This document shows, piece by piece, positions 16,552 to 24,528 of a DNA stretch of 45,214 nt. Origin of the DNA: Catellatospora bangladeshensis (GTDB lineage: Bacteria; Actinomycetota; Actinomycetes; Mycobacteriales; Micromonosporaceae); assembly GCF_016862575.1 (NCBI RefSeq), contig NZ_BONF01000006.1, positions 1 to 45,214 on the forward strand. Direction: 5' to 3'. The notes below the pieces were generated by a model that worked only from the letters and a program-made list of their open reading frames with translations, ran no database searches and was not told where the DNA came from. Position numbers and translations under genes: made by a program. How positions within the stretch are numbered: the first letter of the stretch is position 1; every line of letters begins with the position of its first letter.

Positions 16552-17892
16552 GTGACAGTACGATATCCGATCACCGGTGGCTCGGCAACGGCGATAGCCG
16601 CGTCCGTGGAGGAGGGGGTGCGCGGCGGCGGCCTGGCCCCCGGCGACGCGCTGCCCAGCGTGCGGTCGCTGGCCACCGAGCTGTCGGTCAGCCCGGCCAC
16701 CGTCGCGGCGGCCTACCAGCGGCTGCGCGACCGGGGCATCGTGGTCACCGCCGGCCGCAACGGCACCCGGGTCCGCCCGGTCACGCCGATCGCCACGGGC
16801 CGCGCGCGCCGGGCCGTGCCGCTGCCCGCCGGGGTGCGCGACCTGTCCGACGGCGAGCCCGATCCCGCGCTGCTGCCCGGTCTCGCGCCGGTGCTGCACG
16901 CCGTCGCCGCCGAGCTGGCCGCGGGCGAGGCCGCCCCGCTGCGGTACGCCGACGGCGGGCCGCTGCCCGAACTGCTCACGCACGCCCGCACCCGGCTCCC
17001 GGAGCTGCCCGGCGATGCGGCGTACAGCCTGGTCAGCGGGGCATTGGACGGGCTGGACCGGCTGCTGGAGGCGCGGCTGCGGCCCGGCGACCGGGTCGCC
17101 GTCGAGGACCCCGGCTGGGCCGCGCTGCTCGACCTGGTCGCCGCGCGCGGGCTGGTGCCGGTGTCCATGCCGGTCGACGACGAAGGGCCCACCGAACAGG
17201 GGGTGCGCGCCGCGCTGGCCGCCGGGGCGCGCGCCGCCATCGTCACGGTGCGCGCGCAGAACCCGACCGGCGCCTCGGTGAGCGCCGCCCGGGCCGCCGC
17301 GCTGCGGCCGCTGCTGCGCGACGTGTTCGTGATCCAGGACGACCACGCCGGGGAGCTGGCCGCGGTGCCGCTGCATCCGGTCGCGGCCGGGCCGGCCTGG
17401 GCGTTCCTGCGCAGCGCCAGCAAACCCTACGGGCCCGACCTGCGCTGCGCGGTGCTCGCCGGGGACGCCGAGACCGTCTCCCGGGTCGAGGGGCGGCTGC
17501 GGCTCGGCGCGGGCTGGGTCTCCGGGCTGCTGCAGCGCACCCTGCTCGGGCTGTGGACCTCACCCGCGGTGGCCGCGGAGATCGCCGCCGCCGGCCGGGC
17601 GTACGACGAACGCCGCGGCGCCCTGCTCGCAGCCCTGCACGCGCGGGGGGTGGCGGCGACCGGGCGCACCGGCATCAACGTGTGGGTGCCGGTGCCGGAC
17701 GAGACCGGCGCGGTCGCGTCGCTGCGCGACGCCGGGTACGCCGTCACTCCCGGCCACGTCTTCCGCACCGCGACCGGCCCCGCCGTCCGCGTCACCATCG
17801 CCACCCTGCTCCCGCACGAGGCGGAGCCCCTCGCGGACGCCGTCGCGGCCGCCGCCCACCCGCACTCCGCCGCCCGCCCCGCCTTGCGATAG
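16552..17892 (+). CDS. MocR family (GntR-aminotransferase) transcriptional regulator
   Basis: MocR proteins fuse a GntR winged helix to a fold-type I aminotransferase-like domain that senses pyridoxal phosphate or its adducts. In this 446-residue protein the winged helix is at about 15-75 (GDALPSVRSLATELSVSPAT, then VAAAYQRLRDRGIV). The aminotransferase part covers about 85-440. K291 in RSASKPYGPDLR is the expected PLP-binding lysine, and IQDDHAGEL matches the cofactor-binding Asp region. The GTG start has no ribosome binding site and lies 5 bases after TACTTG, so it may be leaderless. Pairing with a PPOX-like neighbour fits control by B6 status, as in PdxR-type systems; this is inferred. Confidence 0.88.
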   Translation: MTVRYPITGGSATAIAASVEEGVRGGGLAPGDALPSVRSLATELSVSPATVAAAYQRLRDRGIVVTAGRNGTRVRPVTPIATGRARRAVPLPAGVRDLSDGEPDPALLPGLAPVLHAVAAELAAGEAAPLRYADGGPLPELLTHARTRLPELPGDAAYSLVSGALDGLDRLLEARLRPGDRVAVEDPGWAALLDLVAARGLVPVSMPVDDEGPTEQGVRAALAAGARAAIVTVRAQNPTGASVSAARAAALRPLLRDVFVIQDDHAGELAAVPLHPVAAGPAWAFLRSASKPYGPDLRCAVLAGDAETVSRVEGRLRLGAGWVSGLLQRTLLGLWTSPAVAAEIAAAGRAYDERRGALLAALHARGVAATGRTGINVWVPVPDETGAVASLRDAGYAVTPGHVFRTATGPAVRVTIATLLPHEAEPLADAVAAAAHPHSAARPALR

Positions 17893-17910
17893 ACGGGGTG
17901 GGCCGGGCGG

Positions 17911-18234
17911 TCAGCCGAAGAGGTCCTCGAGGAAGGACTCCTGGCGCTTGTGGTGGCCGTGCCCGTGCTTCTGGTGCTTGTCGTAGCGGGGGTACTCGCC
18001 CGAGTCGTGGTCGCGGTAGCCGTGCTGCTGCTGGGGGTAGTGCTGCTGCTGCGGGGGCGGCGGGGCGGCGTGCTGCTGGTGGGCGCCGTGCCAGGCGTTC
18101 TCGGCCTGGGTGAGGCGCTCCAGCTCGCCGCGGTCGAGGAAGATGCCGCGGCACTCGGTGCACTGGTCGACGGTCACGCCGTTGCGCTCGTACTGCCGCA
18201 TCTGGCCATGGCATTTCGGGCATGTCATCTGCAT
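17911..18234 (-). CDS. TFIIB-type zinc-ribbon protein
   Basis: This 107-residue protein has an N-terminal zinc ribbon with C5-x2-C8 and C25-x2-C28 (CPKCHGQM and DQCTECRGIFLDRGELERL), the pattern of the zf-TFIIB domain family. The second half is a disordered Gln/His/Pro/Tyr-rich tail ending in SFLEDLFG. Similar small proteins are common in actinobacteria and their function is unknown. The start could be the ATG at 18234 or the one at 18228. The 3' end is convergent with the MocR gene, 18 bases apart. Confidence 0.78.
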   Translation of the reverse strand: MQMTCPKCHGQMRQYERNGVTVDQCTECRGIFLDRGELERLTQAENAWHGAHQQHAAPPPPQQQHYPQQQHGYRDHDSGEYPRYDKHQKHGHGHHKRQESFLEDLFG

Positions 18235-18318
18235 ACGGCCGAGCCTAGCGAGCGCTGTCCAGAGTCGATCATGGGTAATCCGGCGGCCGGGACCCGGGCC
18301 GGGCCGTACCGTGGCGGC

Positions 18319-18825
18319 ATGACGACGTTGCACGGCGAGCGGGTGGCGCTGCGTCCCGCCGAGCCCGCGGACGTGGACCGGCTCGCCGAGATCCGCGCCG
18401 CTCCGGAGGTGCGCGTGCGCTGGCAGGGCGACGACCTCGCCGCGGAGATCGCCGCCGACCTCGACGACCCCGATCTGGAGCTGCTGGTGGTCGAGCACGA
18501 CGGGCAGGTGGTCGGCGCGATCCAGTGGACCGAGGAGAGCGACGCCATGTACCGGCACGCGGGCATGGACCTCTACCTCGACCCGGCCGTGCACGGGCGG
18601 GGCCTGGGCTCCGACGCGGTACGCACGCTGGCCCGGCACCTGATCGGCGAGCTGGGGCACCACCGGCTGGTCATCGACCCGGCGGCGGACAACACCGCCG
18701 CGATCGCCTGCTACGCCAAGGTGGGCTTCCAGCCCGTGGGCGTCATGCGCCGCTACGAGCTGGGCCCGGACGGCACCTGGCACGACGGCCTGCTCATGGA
18801 CCTGCTCCCGGAGGACCTGCGCTGA
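18319..18825 (+). CDS. GNAT family N-acetyltransferase (AAC(6')-like)
   Basis: This 168-residue acetyltransferase starts with LHGERVALRPAEPADVDRLAEI and has the acetyl-CoA loop HGRGLGSDAVRTL near residues 93-105. The segment VIDPAADNTAAIACYAKVGF is typical of the aminoglycoside 6'-acetyltransferase branch of GNATs. That similarity does not prove drug resistance, because many environmental members act on other amines or ribosomal proteins. The ATG at 18319 follows GTGGCGG. It is divergent from the zinc-ribbon gene and convergent with the dioxygenase, with a family B-like hairpin beyond its stop. Confidence 0.82.
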   Translation: MTTLHGERVALRPAEPADVDRLAEIRAAPEVRVRWQGDDLAAEIAADLDDPDLELLVVEHDGQVVGAIQWTEESDAMYRHAGMDLYLDPAVHGRGLGSDAVRTLARHLIGELGHHRLVIDPAADNTAAIACYAKVGFQPVGVMRRYELGPDGTWHDGLLMDLLPEDLR

Positions 18826-18845
18826 CGCGTACCGGCGGAAATGAA

Positions 18846-18889
18846 GATCGCCGTCTCGAGCCCGCACCTGCGGACCCGAGACGGCGATC
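18846..18889. terminator. Bidirectional hairpin between convergent genes (short family B element)
   Basis: GATCGCCGTCTCG (18846-18858) pairs perfectly with CGAGACGGCGATC (18877-18889). The outer arms match family B copies such as 26499-26565 but the centre is shorter. It lies between the stop codons of the GNAT and the dioxygenase gene, so bidirectional termination is likely. Confidence 0.65.
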
Positions 18890-18901
18890 GACGTCTGACG
18901 G

Positions 18902-19789
18902 CTAGCGGCGCAGCCAGGGGAACGACGAGTCGAGCAGACCGCGCTCCTTGAGGTCGGTGTAGAGCGGGACCTCGTCGGGGAAGTAGCCCCACGCGTGGTC
19001 GCCGCCGTCGACCGGGTCGTCGATCCGGCCCTCGAGCGCGCCGACCAGCTGGCGCTGGACCGGGTTCAGCCGCGCCACGTGCTCCGGCGCCGGGCGCTCG
19101 TCGCGGGTGGCGATCCAGCGGAACGTGTAGCCGAAGAAGACCGCCTTGCGGGTGATCTCCGAGTAGTTGTTCGAGCGCGCGTGCCAGATGCGGCGGTCGA
19201 AGAAGACCGCGTCACCGGGGTGCACGCAGACCTCGATGGCGCCGGCCGGGTCGGGCCACTCGATGTCGCGGCTCGGCGGGCCGTCGATCCGGTTCATCTT
19301 GTGGCTGCCGGGCACGACCTTGAAGTTGCCGCGGCCGGGCTCGGACACGTCGGACAGCCAGAAGGCCAGCTTGACCGACAGGCGGGGGCGCGGGTCGGTC
19401 TCCAGCTCGCCGTTCTGGCGGCCGCCGTCCTGGTGCCACTCGAAGCGGTAGGGCTTCGTCTGCTTGATCGGCGGGTGCACGTCGAGGTGCGAGTGGTACA
19501 CGTGCACGTTCCAGCCGATCATCGACCAGACGAGCGGGAACACCGCGGGGTGGTCGACGAGGCCGTTCAGCTCGGGGCAGCTGGCGACCGCGCTGAGCTT
19601 GTGCAGCGAGGCGTCCGCCCCCAGCTTGCCGACGGCCTCGTGCTCGGCGTACACACGGTCGACGGCGGCCGCATAGTGGGCGACCTCGTCGGGCGACAGC
19701 ACGTTGCGGACGATCAGGTAGCCGTCGCGCTCGAACTGCTCACGCTGCTCGGCGGTCATCGCCTGAGGCGTGACGGGGGTGATGGTCAC
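18902..19789 (-). CDS. Phytanoyl-CoA dioxygenase family protein
   Basis: This 295-residue protein resembles PhyH-type Fe(II)/2-oxoglutarate oxygenases, a group that includes ectoine hydroxylase and many tailoring enzymes. The metal triad is visible as H119-x-D121 (EWHQDGG) and H203 (RRIWHARSNN), with R214 placed to bind 2-oxoglutarate. The opening TAEQREQFERDGYLIVRNVL is typical. The GTG at 19789 has GGGGAGGA 7 bases upstream and is preferred over the internal ATG at codon 11. The gene is divergent from an MFS transporter over about 310 bases. The substrate is unknown and no biosynthetic cluster surrounds it. Confidence 0.85.
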   Translation of the reverse strand: MTITPVTPQAMTAEQREQFERDGYLIVRNVLSPDEVAHYAAAVDRVYAEHEAVGKLGADASLHKLSAVASCPELNGLVDHPAVFPLVWSMIGWNVHVYHSHLDVHPPIKQTKPYRFEWHQDGGRQNGELETDPRPRLSVKLAFWLSDVSEPGRGNFKVVPGSHKMNRIDGPPSRDIEWPDPAGAIEVCVHPGDAVFFDRRIWHARSNNYSEITRKAVFFGYTFRWIATRDERPAPEHVARLNPVQRQLVGALEGRIDDPVDGGDHAWGYFPDEVPLYTDLKERGLLDSSFPWLRR

Positions 19790-20098
19790 GGGATGGTCCT
19801 CCCCGATCGGCTGGACGGCGCGGCGACGCGTCGCCCAGTGGCTCTTTCCGAAGGGGGCAGCGGCGCTGCCTCCTTCACAGGACGTTCCAGCGGGGCCGGG
19901 AGTTGCCAAACGTGCCGCGGTCTGACCGGACGGTTGAGGCCTGGTCGGGGGTCCCGGCGGACGTGGCCCGTACTGGGGGTTTTTGTTCGGGGACGACGAT
20001 ACCCGAGTCCTTCTCATCCGGCCGGGCCGGTGCGAGCGACGTCGATCAGGCAAGGTAGGTGTTGCGTCCCCGCCCCTTACCCCCCCGGGAGCCCCCTC
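19790..20098. other. Divergent intergenic region, PhyH-like gene / MFS gene
   Basis: This region must hold promoters for both divergent genes, but I see no convincing -35/-10 pair. It lacks repeats of families A to C. TAGGTG at 20056 is a weak -10 candidate for the MFS gene. Confidence 0.4.
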
Positions 20099-21559
20099 AT
20101 GGCGCCGAACGTCGCCGCGTACGCCGCGGTGCAGGCCAGAACCATCCGGCTGCTCATGATCGTCGAAGTCGTCAGCGGCCTCGGCGTGGCCATGGGCATC
20201 TCGGTGGGCGCCCTGCTCACCCGCGAGATGGCGGGCACCGCGCTGTCCGGCGTCGCGCAGAGCGCCGCAGTGGTGGGCGGCGGCGTCCTCGCGCTGCCTG
20301 CCACCGCCCTGATGAGCCGGTACGGCAGGCGCCCCGGCCTGGCCCTGTGCTACCTCACCGGCGCGGTGGGCGGGCTCGGCGTGCTCGGGGCGGCGCTGCT
20401 GGACTCGATCCCGCTGCTGTTCGTGGGCTTCTTCCTGTTCGGCGCGGGCAGCACGGCCAAGCTGCAGTCCCGCTACGCCGCCACCGACCTCGGCGAGCCG
20501 CAGCGCCGCGGCCGCCAGCTCTCGCTGGTCGTCTGGGCCACCACGCTCGGCGCGGTGGTCGGGCCGAACCTGGCCGCCCCGCTCGGCGGCGCGCTCGCCG
20601 GGACCGGCATCCCCGTGCTGGCCGGGCCGTTCGCCTTCGCCGCCGCGTCCTTCGCGGTCAGCGCGCTCCTGCTGACCCTGTTCCTGCGCCCGGACCCGCT
20701 GCTGCTGGCCCAGGCGGCGGCGTTGGCACCCGCTGCCCGCGCCGCCGCGCCAGGGACGGCCGCGGTGCCCGAGCAGGCGGCCGGGCCGGAGGTGGCGGCA
20801 GGGCCCCGGACCGGGGCCGCCGGGCCTGCGGCGGCACGGGCGCCCGGCGGGTCGCGACCAGGGGAGGTGACGGTTGTCACCGCCGTGGCCGCCCCGGCGC
20901 CGGCGGAGGCGCGGACCGGTGCGGACGGCGCCCGGCACGGGCAGACGCTGGGCGCGGCGGCGCGGGCGGTGCTGGCGTCGCCGCCGGCCCGGCTCGGCAT
21001 GACCGCGGTGGCGCTCGGGCACCTGGTGATGGTCGCGGTCATGGCGATGACGCCGGTGCACATCGGCGAGAGCCACAACGCGCCGGACACCCTGCGCATC
21101 GTCGGCTTCGTGCTCAGCCTGCACGTGGCCGGCATGTACGGCCTGTCCCCGGTGGTGGGCTGGCTGGCCGACCGGGCCGGGCGGGTGCCGGTGATCCTGG
21201 GCGGGGTGGCGCTGCTCGTCGCCGCCTGCGCGGTGGCGGGCACCGCCGGGCACGACACCGCCCGGCTCACCGTGGCGCTGGTCATGCTCGGGCTGGGCTG
21301 GTCGGGCACCATGGTCGGCGGCTCGACGCTGTTCACCGAGTCGGTGCCGATGGCCGTCAAGGCCCGCGCGCAGGGCCTGTCCGACCTGGTCACCGGCCTG
21401 GCCGGGGCGGGCGCGGGGGTGCTGTCCGGGGTGGTGGTGGAGCTGTCCGGGTACGCCGTGCTGACGCTGCTCGCCGGGCTGAGCACGATCCCGCTGATCG
21501 CGCTGGCGCTGCGGCCGAACACGCTGTCCGCCGTGACCGACCTGAAGGTGGCAGACTAG
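20099..21559 (+). CDS. MFS transporter
   Basis: A 486-residue major facilitator with about twelve membrane segments in two halves. The MSRYGRRPGLAL motif (loop 2-3, about residues 74-85) and WLADRAGRVPVIL (loop 8-9) are the conserved MFS loops. Between the halves is an unusually long cytoplasmic linker (about residues 200-290) made mostly of Ala, Pro and Gly. The ATG at 20099 has GGGAG about 8 bases upstream. DUF3046 follows after 4 bases. The substrate is unknown; the fold resembles drug or metabolite exporters. Confidence 0.85.
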   Translation: MAPNVAAYAAVQARTIRLLMIVEVVSGLGVAMGISVGALLTREMAGTALSGVAQSAAVVGGGVLALPATALMSRYGRRPGLALCYLTGAVGGLGVLGAALLDSIPLLFVGFFLFGAGSTAKLQSRYAATDLGEPQRRGRQLSLVVWATTLGAVVGPNLAAPLGGALAGTGIPVLAGPFAFAAASFAVSALLLTLFLRPDPLLLAQAAALAPAARAAAPGTAAVPEQAAGPEVAAGPRTGAAGPAAARAPGGSRPGEVTVVTAVAAPAPAEARTGADGARHGQTLGAAARAVLASPPARLGMTAVALGHLVMVAVMAMTPVHIGESHNAPDTLRIVGFVLSLHVAGMYGLSPVVGWLADRAGRVPVILGGVALLVAACAVAGTAGHDTARLTVALVMLGLGWSGTMVGGSTLFTESVPMAVKARAQGLSDLVTGLAGAGAGVLSGVVVELSGYAVLTLLAGLSTIPLIALALRPNTLSAVTDLKVAD

Positions 21560-21563
21560 CCCG

Positions 21564-21764
21564 ATGCGACGGACCGACTTCTGGGAACGGCTGCGCGAGG
21601 TGTTCGGGCCCGCGTACGCGTCCAGCGTCGCCGCCGACCAGGTGCTGCCGCAGCTGGGCGGGCGGACGATCGACAGCGCCCTGGCCGACGGCGAGGAGGT
21701 GCACCTGATCTGGCGCGCCGTGTGCGACCACTACTCCGAACGGGTGCCCGCACGCCTGCGGTAA
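21564..21764 (+). CDS. DUF3046 family protein
   Basis: A 66-residue protein of the actinobacterial DUF3046 family, nearly always found just upstream of recA (as Rv2738c in Mycobacterium tuberculosis). The stretch MRRTDFWERLREVFGPAYA and the later LIWRAVCDHYSERVPARLR are typical. Function is unknown. It begins 4 bases after the MFS stop and is likely cotranscribed with it. Confidence 0.88.
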   Translation: MRRTDFWERLREVFGPAYASSVAADQVLPQLGGRTIDSALADGEEVHLIWRAVCDHYSERVPARLR

Positions 21765-21800
21765 GCCTGCGGACACGCCTACGGCGTGGCAGGATGGCGC

Positions 21801-21816
21801 TCGTACACATGTTCGG
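21801..21816. promoter_or_regulatory. LexA (SOS) box upstream of recA
   Basis: TCGTACACATGTTCGG matches the actinobacterial SOS box TCGAACRNRYGTTCGA at all but two defined positions. The following bases GCTATCGT resemble the mycobacterial recA P2 region. It lies 156 bases before the ATG at 21972, so recA is expected to be LexA-repressed from this promoter. Confidence 0.8.
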
Positions 21817-21882
21817 CTATCGTCCTGACCAGTGCTCCGGATAACGCGTCCTTGTCCACAGCCTGGCGTGCCCGCATCGCCT

Positions 21883-21905
21883 TTGTCGGACCCAGCGCCT
21901 AGCGT
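21883..21905 (+). promoter_or_regulatory. LexA-independent DNA-damage promoter of recA (RecA-NDp type)
   Basis: TTGTCGGAC, 8 bases, then TAGCGT: this matches the mycobacterial RecA-NDp motif tTGTCRGTg-N8-TAnnnT in spacing, with 7 of 9 bases in the upstream element. In mycobacteria such promoters depend on ClgR. The -10 ends exactly 6 bases before the GTG at 21912. Confidence 0.65.
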
Positions 21906-21971
21906 GTCCGCGTGACGAAGAAGGCTGCGAAGTCGGCGACTGACAGTGCCCTAAAAGAGGTGGCGACGAAG

Positions 21972-23021
21972 ATGGCGACCAACCCCGATAAGACCAAGGC
22001 CCTAGATCTGGCGCTCGCCCAGATCGACAAGCAGTTCGGCAAGGGCTCGGTGATGCGCCTCGGCGAGCGCCCGGTGCAGCAGATGGCGATCATCCCGACC
22101 GGCTCCATCGCGCTCGACGTGGCGCTGGGCATCGGCGGCCTGCCGCGCGGCCGCATCGTCGAGATCTACGGCCCCGAGTCCAGCGGTAAGACCTCGCTGG
22201 CCCTGCACGCGATCGCGAACGTGCAGCGCAACGGCGGCATCGCCGCGATCGTCGACGCCGAGCACGCCCTCGATCCGGAGTACGCGCGGGCTCTCGGCGT
22301 GGACACCGACGCCCTGCTGGTCTCCCAGCCGGACACCGGTGAGCAGGCGCTGGAGATCGCCGACATGCTGGTGCGCTCCGGCGCGCTGGACCTCATCGTG
22401 ATCGACTCGGTGGCGGCGCTGGTGCCCCGTGCCGAGATCGAGGGTGAGATGGGCGACAGCCACGTCGGTCTGCAGGCCCGCCTCATGAGCCAGGCGCTGC
22501 GCAAGATGACCGGTGGCCTGAGCAGCTCCAACACCACCGCGATCTTCATCAACCAGCTGCGCGAGAAGATCGGTGTGATGTTCGGCAGCCCCGAGACCAC
22601 CACCGGTGGCAAGGCGCTGAAGTTCTACGCCTCGGTGCGCCTGGACATCCGCCGCATCGAGAGCCTCAAGGACGGCACCGAGGTCGTCGGCAACCGGACC
22701 CGCGTCAAGGTGGTCAAGAACAAGGTCGCCTCGCCGTTCAAGCAGGCCGAGTTCGACATCATGTACGGCAAGGGCATCTCGCGCGAGGGTTCGCTGATCG
22801 ACGTCGGCGTCGAGCAGAACATCATCCGCAAGGCCGGCGCCTGGTACACGTACGAGGGCGACCAGCTCGGCCAGGGCAAGGAGAAGGCGCGCGAGTTCCT
22901 CAAGGAGAACCCGGACGTCGCCGCCGAGATCGAGAAGAAGATCCTGGAGAAGCTCGGCGTGGGCCAGTCGACGGCCGGCGACGCGGCCGGCGGCCCGGCG
23001 CTGCCCCCGGTGGACTTCTGA
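21972..23021 (+). CDS. recA: Recombinase RecA
   Basis: RecA forms ATP-dependent filaments on single-stranded DNA for recombination and triggers LexA self-cleavage. The core is complete, with Walker [10 protein letters not shown] and Walker [11 protein letters not shown]. From the ATG at 21972 the protein has 349 residues and starts [18 protein letters not shown], which matches the normal actinobacterial N-terminus; AAAAGAGG lies 11 bases upstream. The frame stays open to a GTG at 21912, which would add 20 Lys/Ala-rich residues. That GTG sits 6 bases after the TAGCGT box, so a leaderless longer form from the stress promoter is possible. No intein is present. recX follows 23 bases downstream. 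Confidence 0.96.
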   Translation: MATNPDKTKALDLALAQIDKQFGKGSVMRLGERPVQQMAIIPTGSIALDVALGIGGLPRGRIVEIYGPESSGKTSLALHAIANVQRNGGIAAIVDAEHALDPEYARALGVDTDALLVSQPDTGEQALEIADMLVRSGALDLIVIDSVAALVPRAEIEGEMGDSHVGLQARLMSQALRKMTGGLSSSNTTAIFINQLREKIGVMFGSPETTTGGKALKFYASVRLDIRRIESLKDGTEVVGNRTRVKVVKNKVASPFKQAEFDIMYGKGISREGSLIDVGVEQNIIRKAGAWYTYEGDQLGQGKEKAREFLKENPDVAAEIEKKILEKLGVGQSTAGDAAGGPALPPVDF

Positions 23022-23044
23022 TCGGCCTGCCCGAGAGCTGACCG

Positions 23045-23767
23045 ATGGCGGGACGAAGGCGCGGTGCGCGCACCGGCCGGGGATGGGACGCGAAGCCGCC
23101 CGCCCCGGCCCGGTCCGCGCGCCCCGGCCACGACCCGGATGCCCACCTCGGCCAGCCGGGGGACGAGATCGACCGGCACGGCCGCGACGGCGGGCGGGAC
23201 ACCGAGCCGCGCTCGCGGCGGGCCGAGCGGGAGCAGGCCGCGAAGGATCCTTACGAGCTGGCGCGGGAGATCTGCCTGCGCCAGCTCGCCGTGCGCCCGC
23301 GGACCCGGGCGGAGCTGGCGGCGGCGCTGGCCAAGCGGGACGTGGCCGCCGACGTCGCCGAGACGGTGCTGGACCGGTATGACGAGGTCGGCATCATCGA
23401 CGACGCGGCCTTCGCGCGGGCCTGGGTGTCCAGCCGCCATCACGGCCGGGGGCTGGCCTCGCGGGCGCTGAGCCAGGAGCTGCGCCGCAAGGGCGTCGAC
23501 CAGGAGGTCGTCACCGAGGCGCTGGCCGAGCTGGATGACGAGACCCAGGAGCAGACCGCGTACGAGCTGGCCGTGCGCAAGCTGCGGACCACGCGCGGGG
23601 AGCCGGACGCGGTGTTCCGGCGGGTGGTGGGGGCGCTGGCACGCAAGGGCTATCCGGGCGGCGTGGCGGTGCGTGCGGTCAAGGCCGCGCTGGCGGCCCG
23701 CAGCGCCGAGGACGCGGAGCTGGCCGAGCTGATCGACCCGGACACGTTCGACCTCCCGGACCAGTGA
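23045..23767 (+). CDS. recX: Regulatory protein RecX
   Basis: RecX binds RecA filaments and limits their activity. The RecX domain covers about residues 70-235, a series of three-helix repeats (REICLRQLAVRPRTRAELAAAL, then YDEVGIIDDAAFARAWVSSR, then ALSQELRRKGVD). The first 70 residues are a charged Arg/Gly/Pro-rich extension with no recognisable domain, which is common in actinobacterial RecX. The ATG at 23045 follows a GAGAG stretch. It lies 23 bases after recA and is almost certainly cotranscribed. Family B repeats follow downstream. Confidence 0.92.
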   Translation: MAGRRRGARTGRGWDAKPPAPARSARPGHDPDAHLGQPGDEIDRHGRDGGRDTEPRSRRAEREQAAKDPYELAREICLRQLAVRPRTRAELAAALAKRDVAADVAETVLDRYDEVGIIDDAAFARAWVSSRHHGRGLASRALSQELRRKGVDQEVVTEALAELDDETQEQTAYELAVRKLRTTRGEPDAVFRRVVGALARKGYPGGVAVRAVKAALAARSAEDAELAELIDPDTFDLPDQ

Positions 23768-23842
23768 AGTTCGACACCCGCGCCGGAGGGGCGCGGGTGG
23801 GCTTCCGGTGGGTTGCCGCGGTCCCGGTGGAGTGGTCGCCGC

Positions 23843-23908
23843 GATGATCGCGATCTCGTGTCGACTTGTGCGGTCTGGCCAGGTATTTCGACACGAACTC
23901 GCGATCTT
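23843..23908. repeat. Repeat family B, copy B5
   Basis: A palindrome with arms GATGATCGCGATCTCGTGTC and GACACGAACTCGCGATCTTC, 75 bases after the recX stop. Confidence 0.75.
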
Positions 23909-23946
23909 CCCCTGTGCGGCCTCGGCTGGGGGTGGGGCGTCTCGTG

Positions 23947-24013
23947 CAAGATCGCCGTCTCGTGTCGGAATGCAGCGTCAGAGCGCAGATTTCGACACGA
24001 GACCGCGATCTTG
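23947..24013. repeat. Repeat family B, copy B6
   Basis: A palindrome starting CAAGATCGCCGTCTCGTGTC and ending GACACGAGACCGCGATCTTG, 38 bases after B5. The pair may separate the recA-recX transcript from rny. Confidence 0.75.
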
Positions 24014-24498
24014 GCCTGGCCCAGCCCGGCCCGGGAGTCGGGTTGGCGACACGCCGGGGGCGGGGGAGTGTCTTCGGGTGTGTCACGGTTCGGCAACGGT
24101 GGTACGCCGGACAACCGGACACAATGGGCGATGCGTCCTTCTTGGTGTCCGATCATGAGTTCTTGACCGGACCGCCATCGGGCACCTAGCCTCGCAGGAG
24201 AGGTATCACCGACCAGTACGTGTTAAACCACACAACATAGAACGTGTAACAGTACGACAACAGTTTTGCCTGGTGAGGACACGCGCAGCCGCCGTACCCC
24301 TGCGGCTGCTTACATGTAGTCGCAGCTCAGAGCCGTTGTAGCGGTTCGAGGGTGATGGTGCGCAGGCGCACCCGGCCGATTCCGGCAGGGTGGGCCGATC
24401 CGTGCCGTGCGCGTCGTGTGCGGGTCCACGCACCTGGTCGGTCTGCCTCCGCGCCGGCACCACCGTGTCGGCGGATCGGAAGCGTCAGGAGGCAGGCC
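24014..24498 (+). other. Upstream region and long 5' leader of rny
   Basis: Beyond the B6 repeat this holds a good promoter (24163-24192), and then about 300 bases before the first start codon. An 8-bp hairpin (GCAGCCGC with GCGGCTGC, 24285-24309) and an AT-richer segment (24205-24270, unusual for this window) are the only landmarks. I could not match any known riboswitch class. Confidence 0.45.
24163..24192 (+). promoter_or_regulatory. Promoter of the rny transcript
   Basis: TTGACC (24163-24168), an 18-base spacer and TAGCCT (24187-24192) make the best sigma-70-like promoter in the window. The predicted start near 24199 leaves a leader of about 300 bases before the short ORF at 24499. Confidence 0.6.
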
Positions 24499-24528
24499 AT
24501 GAGCGAGTACGACGGGCGAACGGCATGA
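24499..24528 (+). CDS. 9-codon upstream ORF coupled to rny
   Basis: The ORF MSEYDGRTA has an ideal AGGAGG six bases before its ATG, the strongest ribosome binding site in this part of the window. Its TGA overlaps the proposed rny start as ATGA. It could load ribosomes for rny by termination-reinitiation or act as a regulatory leader peptide. Alternatively rny could be longer and start elsewhere. Confidence 0.5.
   Translation: MSEYDGRTA

Noticed and set aside
18319-18825. Calling the GNAT an acquired aminoglycoside resistance gene
   Set aside because: Base composition matches the chromosome, no mobile element is present, and similarity to AAC(6') is at family level only.
24320-24360. Possible tRNA, from a GGTTCGAGG T-loop-like string
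   Set aside because: No acceptor, D or anticodon stems can be formed around it.
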